A stretch of 64,000 nucleotides of DNA from the NCBI RefSeq assembly GCF_000178855.1, contig NZ_ADVG01000002.1:1922001-1986000 (forward strand), read 5' to 3'. Below, piece after piece: positions 17,625 through 24,927 of the stretch. Positions within the stretch are counted from its first letter, which is position 1. Each line of letters begins with the position of its first letter. The position numbers and the translations under genes are program-made. The notes beneath the pieces are model-generated. The model saw nothing but the letters and a program-made list of their open reading frames with translations, was not told the origin of the DNA and did no database searches. The DNA comes from Ktedonobacter racemifer DSM 44963 (GTDB lineage: Bacteria > Chloroflexota > Ktedonobacteria > Ktedonobacterales > Ktedonobacteraceae).

Positions 17625-19529
17625 TTACATTTCCTTGTATTCGCCCTCAATGGTGTCGTCACCAGTGTTGCCACCCTGTGACGCGCCCGGGTCAGCAGTC
17701 GCACCTGCACCTGCGCCAGCCTCGGCACCAGTGCGGTAGATCGACTCACTAATCTTGTAGAAGGACTGCTCAAGAGCCTCGCGCGCGGACTTCATGCGCT
17801 CGACGTCGTCGGTCGCCAGAGCGGCACGCACGTCAGCGATCTTGGTCTCCAGCTCGCTCTTCTGCTCACCAGAGATGCGGTCGCCAAGCTCGGAGAGAGC
17901 CTTCTCGGAGCGATAGGCCGCGCTATCGGCCTGGTTGCGCTCCTCGACCTCTTCCTTGCGGCGCTTGTCCTCGGCAGCATGGGCCTCAGCATCCTGAACC
18001 ATGTTGTTGATCTGCTCCTTGCTCAGGCCGCTGGAGGGGTGAATGGTAATCTTCTGCTCACGATTGGTGCCCTTGTCGCGCGCGGACACGTTCACGATAC
18101 CATTGGCATCGATATCGAAGGTGACCTCGATCTGTGGCACACCGCGAGGAGCGGGTGGAATACCATCCAGGATGAAGCTACCAAGCGAGCGGTTATCCTT
18201 GGCGAACTCACGCTCACCCTGCAGGACGTTGACCTCTACGCTAGGCTGGTTGTCGCTAGCGGTGGAGAAGATCTGGCTCTTCTGCGTCGGGATAGTGGTG
18301 TTGCGCTCGATCAGGCGGGTGAAGACGCCACCATAGGTCTCGATACCCAGAGAGAGCGGCGTGACGTCGAGCAGGAGCACGTCCTTCACGTCGCCAGTCA
18401 GCACACCAGCCTGAATGGCGGCGCCGATGGCTACGACCTCGTCGGGGTTTACGCCACGGTTAGGCTCACGGTCGAAGATGCGGCGAACCATGGTCTGTAC
18501 GGCAGGCATACGGGTCTGACCGCCAACCAGAACGACCTCGTTGACATCACCAGGGCGCATTCCAGCATCGGAGAGCGACTGCATCACCGGCTTGCGGGAC
18601 TTCTCGACCAGGTCCTCGGTCAACTGCTCCAGTTTGGAGCGGGAGAGGGTCATGGTCAGGTGCTTTGGTCCGCTGGCGTCGGCGGTAATGAAGGGCAGGT
18701 TCACTTCTGTCTGCATCGAGCTGGAGAGCTCTTTCTTGGCTTTCTCAGCGGCCTCTTTCAGGCGCTGGAGGGCCATGCGGTCCTGGCGCAGATCGATGCC
18801 CTGCTCCTTGCGGAACTCGTCGGCCAGCCAGTTGATGACGCGCTGGTCGAAGTCATCACCACCCAGGTGTGTATCACCATTGGTGCTCTTGACCTCGAAG
18901 ACACCATCGCCCAATTCCAGGATGGAGATATCGAAGGTACCACCACCCAGGTCATATACCGCGATGCGCTCATCTTTCTTCTTATCGAGACCATAGGACA
19001 GCGATGCGGCGGTTGGCTCGTTGATGATGCGCAGGACCTCGAGGCCTGCGATGCGGCCGGAGTCGCGTGTCGCCTGGCGCTGAGCGTCGTTAAAGTAGGC
19101 GGGAACGGTGATGACAGCCTGAGTCACGCGCTCGCCCAGGTAGGCCTCGGCGTCGGTCTTCAACTTCTGTAGAATCATGGCCGAGATTTCTGGGGGGCTG
19201 TACTGTTTGCCCTGAACCTCAACCCAGGCATCGCCATTGCTGGCGCGCACGACCTTGAAGGGCACAATGCGCTTGTCGCGGTCGACTTCGGGGTCTTCAA
19301 ATTTGCGACCCATGAAGCGCTTGATCGAATACACCGTATTCTCGGGGTTGGTGATGGCCTGGCGCTTGGCAACCTCGCCAACAAGACGCTCGCCATTTTT
19401 ATTGATAGCGACAATCGAAGGAGTGGTACGAGCGCCCTCAGCATTAGGAATAACGACGGGCTCGCCGCCTTCCATAACAGCAACACAAGAATTGGTGGTT
19501 CCCAGATCGATACCGATTACCTTTGGCAC
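17625..19529 (-). CDS. dnaK: Chaperone protein DnaK (Hsp70)
   Basis: 634 residues, a normal Hsp70 length. The nucleotide-binding domain shows IGIDLGTTNSCVAVMEGG at the N-terminus, the AVYDLGGGTFDIS phosphate-2 motif at about 190, and VVLVGGQTRMPAVQ at about 330. The substrate-binding domain (DVTPLSLGIETYGG) and helical lid follow, with a Gly/Ala-rich C-terminal tail ending DDTIEGEYKEM. It is an ATP-driven holdase/foldase. It lies downstream of hrcA on the same strand; the 209-base gap contains a family B multi-hairpin repeat. No grpE lies between hrcA and dnaK, where many genomes have it. Confidence 0.98.
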   Translation of the reverse strand: MPKVIGIDLGTTNSCVAVMEGGEPVVIPNAEGARTTPSIVAINKNGERLVGEVAKRQAITNPENTVYSIKRFMGRKFEDPEVDRDKRIVPFKVVRASNGDAWVEVQGKQYSPPEISAMILQKLKTDAEAYLGERVTQAVITVPAYFNDAQRQATRDSGRIAGLEVLRIINEPTAASLSYGLDKKKDERIAVYDLGGGTFDISILELGDGVFEVKSTNGDTHLGGDDFDQRVINWLADEFRKEQGIDLRQDRMALQRLKEAAEKAKKELSSSMQTEVNLPFITADASGPKHLTMTLSRSKLEQLTEDLVEKSRKPVMQSLSDAGMRPGDVNEVVLVGGQTRMPAVQTMVRRIFDREPNRGVNPDEVVAIGAAIQAGVLTGDVKDVLLLDVTPLSLGIETYGGVFTRLIERNTTIPTQKSQIFSTASDNQPSVEVNVLQGEREFAKDNRSLGSFILDGIPPAPRGVPQIEVTFDIDANGIVNVSARDKGTNREQKITIHPSSGLSKEQINNMVQDAEAHAAEDKRRKEEVEERNQADSAAYRSEKALSELGDRISGEQKSELETKIADVRAALATDDVERMKSAREALEQSFYKISESIYRTGAEAGAGAGATADPGASQGGNTGDDTIEGEYKEM

Positions 19530-19616
19530 AGTTGCCTCCTAAAAAAAAGAATCAAATCTATAAGCATTTGAATTTCCGCTGTAGCGGGAATTCTTTGGTT
19601 GGTGTTTTAATTAGTG

Positions 19617-19731
19617 CTCTGTGCAAGTCTTTTCTGCCGCCTGCGGCGGCGAGGGAGAGAAGGAGTTGGGGACACCCCAAACCCCGCAAGGGGCAGCGCC
19701 CCTTGACCCCGCTTATACGAACTTGCACATC
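19617..19731. repeat. GC-rich multi-hairpin repeat, family B, copy 2
   Basis: The outer arms are TGTGCAAG and CTTGCACA. The inner series is GCCGCCTGCGGCGGC, TTGGGGACACCCCAA, CCCCGCAAGGGG, and GGGGCAGCGCCCC. It lies between hrcA and dnaK, so it should be transcribed as part of the heat-shock mRNA. Confidence 0.85.
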
Positions 19732-19738
19732 ATGTTAA

Positions 19739-20803
19739 TTAGTTGCCGCCGTAAAGTTCGGAGAGGAGTTCGTTCATGACGTTTGCCATATAGCGAACAA
19801 CGGCTATGGCGCGATCATACTGCATGCGTGTCGGACCGATCACGCCCAGCAGGCCACCAACACCACCCTCCTGACCATAGCGCGCGATTACCAGGCTCAC
19901 ATCCTTCATCTCCTCCCACTCATTCTCGCCCCCAATAATCACCTGCACACCATCGGATGGTTGATCTCGCAGGTGCGAGGCAAGCGCGGGAAGGAGACGA
20001 TTCTGTTCAAGCACCTCAAGCACATTACGCACACGCTCGTTGCGAGCGGTTTCAGGACCGAGACGGCTATACTCTGGCTGCTCCAGAATATTGATCACGC
20101 CCTCGCGGTAGAACACATCGCCAAAGAGATCACCATGCTGTTGCAAGATGTGACTAATGGTATGTGCGACAAGCTGTTCAACTGGAGATAAATCAACCTG
20201 TGAGGCGATCACATCGATCTCAGTGGCGGTTCTCTCCGCGAACAGCGAGTTCAGGCGCTCCGACAGTGCACTAAGCCCATCCTGTCGAATAGGCCGATCC
20301 AGCAGCAGGCGTTGCTGCTTCACCGAGCCATCGGTGAGCACCAGCACCAAATGGGCAGACAGCTCAGTCACCGCCAGGATCTCAAAGTGCTTCAGACAGC
20401 CCTCGTTGGAGCGAGGAGGCGTCATGATCGCAGCGCTGTGTAGCAGGCGAGCCATAACCGAAGCCGTGAGGCGAACCCACTGATCCAGCTGGTCCTGCAC
20501 CTGGTAAAATTGGTGACGAATAAGACGTTGCTCATCGAGTGACAGTGCCGACTCTCGCATGAGATGCTCAACAAAATAGCGATAGCCCAGGTCTGTTGGC
20601 ATACGTCCGGCAGAGGTATGGGGCTGAAAGATGAGGTTCGACTCCTCCAGGCCAGCCAGTTCATGGCGAACGGTGGCGGAGCTATATTTCAGACCATACT
20701 TGCGCACAAGAGTCTCAGACGCAACAGGGGTCGCGGTATGGATATATTCTTCAACCAGAACCCGCAGGATCTGTTGCTTACGTTGACTCAATGGTGTCAT
20801 CAA
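19739..20803 (-). CDS. hrcA: Heat-inducible transcription repressor HrcA
   Basis: 354 residues. The N-terminal winged helix (LSQRKQQILRVLVEEYIHTA, then SSATVRHELAGLEE at about 40-52) is followed by the GAF-like dimerisation region. The C-terminus has the typical GVIGPTRMQYDRAIAVVRYM. HrcA binds CIRCE operators and represses hsp70 and hsp60 operons until titrated by GroEL during heat shock. The gene is first in the hrcA-dnaK-dnaJ cluster. A strong promoter and a CIRCE-like operator lie about 100 bases upstream, which suggests autoregulation. Confidence 0.96.
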   Translation of the reverse strand: MMTPLSQRKQQILRVLVEEYIHTATPVASETLVRKYGLKYSSATVRHELAGLEESNLIFQPHTSAGRMPTDLGYRYFVEHLMRESALSLDEQRLIRHQFYQVQDQLDQWVRLTASVMARLLHSAAIMTPPRSNEGCLKHFEILAVTELSAHLVLVLTDGSVKQQRLLLDRPIRQDGLSALSERLNSLFAERTATEIDVIASQVDLSPVEQLVAHTISHILQQHGDLFGDVFYREGVINILEQPEYSRLGPETARNERVRNVLEVLEQNRLLPALASHLRDQPSDGVQVIIGGENEWEEMKDVSLVIARYGQEGGVGGLLGVIGPTRMQYDRAIAVVRYMANVMNELLSELYGGN

Positions 20804-20895
20804 GACTGCCCTCGATTGTTGACGTACCGATCCGTGATAGCAATATCACACACCCATGACATGTACGATGATACAATGCTTGTCAACTCTGATTG

Positions 20896-20922
20896 CTAGC
20901 AGTCTCGACTTGAGACTGCAAA
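20896..20922 (-). promoter_or_regulatory. CIRCE-like HrcA operator with compensatory substitutions
   Basis: CTAGCAGTC, nine bases, then GACTGCAAA. Against the consensus TTAGCACTC-N9-GAGTGCTAA each arm matches 7 of 9. The C-to-G change in the left arm is mirrored by G-to-C in the right arm, so dyad symmetry is kept. It sits right after the -10 box of the hrcA promoter, where a repressor would block initiation. Confidence 0.75.
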
Positions 20923-20925
20923 TAA

Positions 20926-20955
20926 AGAATAGCACTCGACCGGGGGCATTGTCAA
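20926..20955 (-). promoter_or_regulatory. Sigma-70-like promoter of the hrcA operon
   Basis: On the minus strand TTGACA (20955-20950), 18 bases, then TATTCT (20931-20926). The -35 is a perfect consensus. The predicted start falls at the edge of the CIRCE-like element. Confidence 0.75.
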
Positions 20956-21009
20956 GAGGCGCAATGCTTTTGGTCAAGAAACATGCTCAGGGGCCACGCT
21001 GGGGAGGGG

Positions 21010-21082
21010 ACGACGCTGCTCAAGCACACGTCTTCATATTATGGGACGGAGTGCTACATGGCGCGAGGTGCTACGCGCCGAG
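21010..21082 (+). repeat. Dispersed short repeat, family C, copy 1
   Basis: It contains GACGCTGCTCAAGCACACG followed by TCTTCATATTATGGGACGGA. The same block, with few changes, occurs at 24414 and 24569, on the far side of the split ATPase gene. The rest of the 20956-21291 gap shows no gene. Confidence 0.75.
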
Positions 21083-21291
21083 TTTTTTTAAAAAAAGAGC
21101 ATTGTCGTGATAGATTATGAGATGTGTTCATTTGGGGCATTTTTTGGCTTGCGCCGGACTGCCATAAATGGCATTCGGACGCGCTGAAGCTGGTCCCTAC
21201 CGACTCTTGGAGCCGTTTTGCGTGAGTGGTTTCTTTCTAAGCGCAAGAAATTGGTGCCTAATAACATATAGTAGTCTGTAGGTTTTGGTGT

Positions 21292-22293
21292 TTACTGGTT
21301 AGGGCTGGGGTTATTGAGTTGGTTGGGATCGGGGTTTCCGCTTTTGGGAGTTAGCAGCGTATAAGAATGAGGGGTGAGATTGTGAGCGATCCTGGTTTGG
21401 GATTCGAGGGTGGTAGGTGTTTGAGCGGAATTGGAAGAGTCATTGGGAGAGGATTCAGCAGCAGTAGAGGATTCGGGGGTAAGGGTATCTTCAGAGTCGG
21501 GGGAGAGGAGAATGTGAGCGATCTCGAATTTGGGTTGGCAGGGATGCTGGGCCAGGAGTTCGGGAACGAGAGGCTTGATGAAGGGGTGGAGAGTGTAGCG
21601 GCCGTGGGAGATAGTGGTGAGCAGGTTGGCTTTGACCATTTTGCTGAGGAGCGGGCGCACGCAAGTGTAGTCGAGGCCAAGCGCGGCTGTGATCTGGGCG
21701 GGTGAGAGGGGGTGTTCACAGGTATGGATAAGATGGAGGATGGCGAGGCGTTCGGGGGTGAGCGCTTTATGGGCGCTGAGGGTTGTGAGGGCAAGGCTTT
21801 CCGCGAGGGAGGTGTGACGGAAATGGATGTGAGAGGTTGGGCAATGGAGGGTGAGTGAGAAGGGAGCGAGCGAGGAGCCGAGGATATCGAGATGGTAGTA
21901 GTTGGAGACGGGAAGACGTTTGAGATGGAGGTGATGATCGACAGAGGCGATCAGGGAGGAGGAGCGCTTGCAGGTGTGAAGGACGAGAATGCTGATATTC
22001 TGCTGTTCGGCGAGGCGGCGCAGGAGGGCGAGCAGTTCGCGGTCATTGCCTTTGAAGAGGGGGCGCAGCGAGGCCAGGTTATCGATTACCAGCAGGCGTA
22101 TATCGGAATAGTTGGAAAGCCAGCTTTGAAGCTCAGGCAGGCCCTCGGTGGGCGTGAGAGGGGCCCAGGTATTGGTAAAGAAGAGATTGTTGGGTGGGGG
22201 AGTGCCGGGCTGGGCAGCTAGCAGGCGCGAGCGGAGGTCGTGAAGGCGAAGCAGGGAGTGGTCGAGGCCCAGGTAGAAGGCGCGACCACGAGT
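21292..22293 (-). pseudogene. 3' part of a RecA-like (AAA_25/RepA-type) ATPase gene, split by a TnpB element
   Basis: About 332 codons of host reading frame, from TRGRAFYLGLDHS onward. It has a Walker-B-like strand IRLLVIDNLASLR at about 80 residues in, then LLALLRRLAEQQNISILVLHTCKRSSS. A C-terminal winged helix follows (LTPERLAILHLIHTCEHPLS, AQITAALGLDYTCVRPLLSK). The Walker A half is encoded at 24105-24327. The two halves join sensibly as QGQSAT plus RGRAFYLGLDHS, giving an ATPase of about 407 residues. It cannot make the full protein now, because the frame runs into antisense of the inserted element. The C-terminal 70 residues are Pro/Ser/Thr-rich. The family resembles KaiC/RadA/RepA-like hexameric ATPases and the role is unknown. 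Confidence 0.7.
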
Positions 22294-22393
22294 GGATTTG
22301 AAGGGTTGGGAGTCATCGGGAGCATTGCCAGCGAAGGGAGATACATACCAGGTATTGACAACGTGTGCGAAAGTAAGTGAGAATAAGGAGATG

Positions 22394-22564
22394 TACGCAG
22401 TCGTACCGTTTGCCAAGCAGGTGGATGTCAGCGTGAAAACAGTGCAGCGCTGGGATCGAGAAGGCAGGCTCAAAGCCAAAGGAACGCTTTCTGGGCGTCG
22501 CTCCTCTCATGAGGTCGATCTGACCACGGCGCTCAACCTTCCGAAGCTGCCAGCCGCTCGCTGA
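22394..22564 (+). CDS. tnpA: Truncated IS607-type TnpA (HTH part only)
   Basis: 56 residues. MYAVVPFAKQVDVSVKTVQRWDREGRLKAKG and what follows form a MerR-like helix-turn-helix as at the start of IS607 serine recombinases. The resolvase domain of about 140 residues, including the catalytic serine, is missing: the frame stops after LPKLPAAR, and tnpB begins 74 bases later. AAGGAG stands just before the ATG. It may be a remnant, or may still bind element DNA as a regulator. Confidence 0.6.
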   Translation, partial: YAVVPFAKQVDVSVKTVQRWDREGRLKAKGTLSGRRSSHEVDLTTALNLPKLPAAR

Positions 22565-22638
22565 ACGATCGCCACTTGCCGGGTGTCGAGTCCTGCTCGA
22601 CCGGAATTCCCGCAAAGCGGGAGAAAAGGCGCTCAAGG

Positions 22639-23934
22639 ATGAAAACCGCGCACAAGATCCGGATGAACCCCACCCCTGAACAGGTGGAGTATCTCAAACG
22701 AGCCTGTGGCACGAGGCGCTTTATCTACAACTGGGGACGGGAGCAGTGGGAAAAGCAATATCAGGCGTACAAAGCCGAGCAGGAAAGCGTTCCCCAAGAG
22801 CAGCGCGTGCTCAAACCGCCACATGCGTTCGCACTCAAGAAGCAATTCAACCAGATCCGGGAGCAGGAGTATCCGTGGACCTATCAGGTGACGAAGTGTG
22901 TGGTGGAGGGTGCGTTCGATGACCTCAAAAACGCCTATGACAACTTCTTTGCGGGCCGAGCGAACTACCCGCAGTACAAGAAAAAGGGGAAGTCGCACGA
23001 ATCGTTTTATCTCTCCAACGATAAATTCACCTTGGGAAGCCATTGGATCTCGATTCCCGGACTTGGCCGCTTCATCCTCGATCAGCGCCAAACGAAGAAG
23101 GACCGAGGCAAGCTCTTACGCAAACTGGGAACGGTGAACCTCGCCGAAAAACTGCGCTTCGTCGAAAAGGGGAAAGCCACCACACCCAGGAAGAAGCGCA
23201 ACCAACGCAAGCACGTCGTGTGCGAACGAGTCAAAATTCTGGGGGGGACCGTCAGCTGTGAGGCGGGCCACTGGTACGTCTCCGTTCAAGTAGACATCAC
23301 GCGGGAGCGCCTCAACGCTCCCGAACCAGTGGTGGGGGTGGATGTAGGCTTGAAGCAAGCTGCTGTGGTGAGCGATGGACGCAGGCTTGAGAACCAAAGG
23401 CCATTAGCGCTCCATCTCAAGAAACTCGGCAAGCTGCAACGCAAGCTGTCAAAGAAACAGAAGACGAAAGACCCTCAAACCAAGCGAACCGTGTTCAGCA
23501 AGCAGCATGAGAAGCAACGACTCAAGGTGGCACGCAAGCATCAGCAGATCGCCAACATCCGGCGGGATGTCCAGCACAAGTTCACGACCGAACTGGCGCG
23601 CACCTGTGGGGCCATCGGCATCGAAGACCTCAACATCCTGGGGATGATGGCCAACCGGAAGCTCTCGCGTGCCGTGGCCGATGCCGCGATGGGGCAACTG
23701 TTGCAGTTCCTCAAGGCCAAAGTAGCCAACGCCGGGGGCGGTCTCTTCATCGCCTCGCGCTGGTTCCCTTCGACCAAACGCTGTTCGTGCTGTGGGCAGG
23801 TCAAAAAGCGCATGCCGCTCAAACACCGCACCTATCAGTGCGTCGCCTGTGGGCTGGTGATCGACCGGGATCTCAATGCCGCCTTGAATCTCCTGTGGTT
23901 CGCAACACAACAGCTTCGCCAGCTTCACGCGTAA
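22639..23934 (+). CDS. tnpB: TnpB RNA-guided nuclease homologue
   Basis: 431 residues from the ATG at 22639, chosen because KTAHKIRMNPTPEQ is the usual TnpB opening. The RuvC acids are all present: D235 in VVGVDVGLKQ, E329 in IGIEDLN, and D411 in VIDRDLNAAL. The zinc ribbon has CSCCG at 382-386 and CVACG at 401-405. Homologues such as ISDra2 TnpB cut DNA guided by an RNA (omega RNA) from the element's right end and help keep the element in place. Nothing looks broken, so this copy may be active. It sits head-to-tail behind the truncated tnpA. Confidence 0.9.
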   Translation: MKTAHKIRMNPTPEQVEYLKRACGTRRFIYNWGREQWEKQYQAYKAEQESVPQEQRVLKPPHAFALKKQFNQIREQEYPWTYQVTKCVVEGAFDDLKNAYDNFFAGRANYPQYKKKGKSHESFYLSNDKFTLGSHWISIPGLGRFILDQRQTKKDRGKLLRKLGTVNLAEKLRFVEKGKATTPRKKRNQRKHVVCERVKILGGTVSCEAGHWYVSVQVDITRERLNAPEPVVGVDVGLKQAAVVSDGRRLENQRPLALHLKKLGKLQRKLSKKQKTKDPQTKRTVFSKQHEKQRLKVARKHQQIANIRRDVQHKFTTELARTCGAIGIEDLNILGMMANRKLSRAVADAAMGQLLQFLKAKVANAGGGLFIASRWFPSTKRCSCCGQVKKRMPLKHRTYQCVACGLVIDRDLNAALNLLWFATQQLRQLHA

Positions 23935-24104
23935 AGCTGGCCGTCCTGGAGAGTGGCTACCGCCGGACGTAAAATGCCTGGGGAGTTGATGTGAGACCGA
24001 AACGGGAGGGCCGATCCAAAGGTTCCCGTGCGCTGGCTATCGACGATGAAGCAGGAAGAACTGACCGCTCGGGGGTGTTTACACACGTTCGAGTATGAGA
24101 AAGG
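23935..24104 (+). ncRNA. Candidate omega RNA region at the TnpB element right end
   Basis: About 170 non-coding bases between the tnpB stop and the inferred right end, with several possible GC stems (CCGCCGGACG, GACCGAAACGGGAGGG). In characterised TnpB elements the guide RNA scaffold occupies this place and the guide is read from the flanking host DNA. The call rests on position and composition only. Confidence 0.35.
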
Positions 24105-24327
24105 TAGCAGACTGACCCTGTACGACGTTGAGCATGAGTTGGAGGGCGAGGGAGGTTTTGCCGGAGCGTGATTCGCCACTGAGGAGGGTCAGGCCAGTGG
24201 GAAGCAGGTTCTGAATGGGCCAGGTGTTTACCATGGGCGAGGTTGGAATGAGGTCATTCAGGCCGGTGAAGGGCATAAAGGGGCGGGCGAAGAGGTTGGC
24301 GTAGGCCTGGTGATCGAATTTTGTCAT
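24105..24327 (-). pseudogene. 5' part of the split RecA-like ATPase gene
   Basis: ATG at 24327 with GGAGG five bases upstream. About 75 host codons carry the Walker A motif in LLSGESRSGKTSLALQL. The frame continues into the element and stops at 24079 (FLILERV, not host-like). It should join to 21292-22293. The strong ribosome site suggests that a truncated 80-residue product could still be made. Confidence 0.7.
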
Positions 24328-24413
24328 GTAAGCCTCCATAGGAAAGTAGAGGGACGTTTTCGAGAGGTATACATATAGTGGGTACGAGGTGTGTCGCACG
24401 GCGCGCCAGGGGG

Positions 24414-24470
24414 CACGACGCTGCTGAAACACGCGTCTTCATATTATGGTACGAGAGATGGCGCGCCCCC
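24414..24470 (+). repeat. Dispersed short repeat, family C, copy 2
   Basis: ACGACGCTGCTGAAACACGC followed by GTCTTCATATTATGGTACGA and GAGATGGCGCG. It closely matches the copies at 21010 and 24569 and lies just upstream of the split ATPase gene. Confidence 0.75.
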
Positions 24471-24568
24471 AATGACGCTGTGAGGGGACGAAACGTCATG
24501 CGCTGCTAAGGCAGCGCACCACTCCGTATGAAAACGCCAATACAAGAGCTTTGTAGGCGTTTTCAGAA

Positions 24569-24617
24569 GACGCTGCTGAAACACACGTCTTCATATTATG
24601 GTACGAGAGACAGCGCT
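24569..24617 (+). repeat. Dispersed short repeat, family C, copy 3
   Basis: GACGCTGCTGAAACACACGT then CTTCATATTATGGTACGAGA and GACAGCG. A shorter relative, ACATATTATGGTATGTG, follows near 24670. Confidence 0.75.
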
Positions 24618-24927
24618 GCTGGATATCTATAAAGGGTGCCACCTGAAGGTAGCACGGCAGGTCACGTATTACATATTATGGTATGTGATATATATATATA
24701 TAGTATGCCCGGCTGGAAGTGATTTGTCAAGCAAAAGAGGATATATCGAATAAATTGAGTGAATGGCTCCCCTATACGTATGAAGTGAAGGGGTACCCCC
24801 GCCCATGCAGGTGGGGCATACATATCAAAGGCGCAGATGCCCCCCACCTGCATGGGGGTGCTGCTATTTGTGTGCGGCTATGTGTTAGGGGTGGGTGTTA
24901 TGCTTTTGCTTTCATGCCAGGCAGCCG
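24618..24927. other. AT-rich intergenic region with one large hairpin
   Basis: It contains a run of TA steps near 24690 and an inverted repeat at about 24802-24856 (CCCATGCAGGTGGGG and its complement, with two extra bases in one arm). No gene can be supported here. The hairpin lies about 70 bases past the stop of the STAND regulator gene on the minus strand and may end its transcript. Confidence 0.5.

Larger units (their letters stand above)
22294..24104 (+). mobile_element. IS607-like TnpB element inserted in an ATPase gene
   Basis: About 1.8 kb holding a truncated MerR-type tnpA and an intact-looking tnpB. I set the edges where the host ATPase frame breaks and resumes, so each edge is uncertain by several bases. 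No terminal inverted repeat or target duplication is evident, as is usual for IS607. With only the HTH part of the TnpA recombinase left, movement would need a partner supplied in trans. Confidence 0.7.

Noticed and set aside
17979..19172. Long open frame (397 codons) on the strand opposite dnaK
   Set aside because: It is fully antisense to a conserved dnaK, has no ribosome site, and its product is low in recognisable features. Long antisense frames are expected opposite GC-rich conserved genes.
22576..22638. Upstream in-frame ATG for the first tnpB
   Set aside because: The 21 extra residues are not TnpB-like and cover small hairpins; the ATG at 22639 gives the usual TnpB start.
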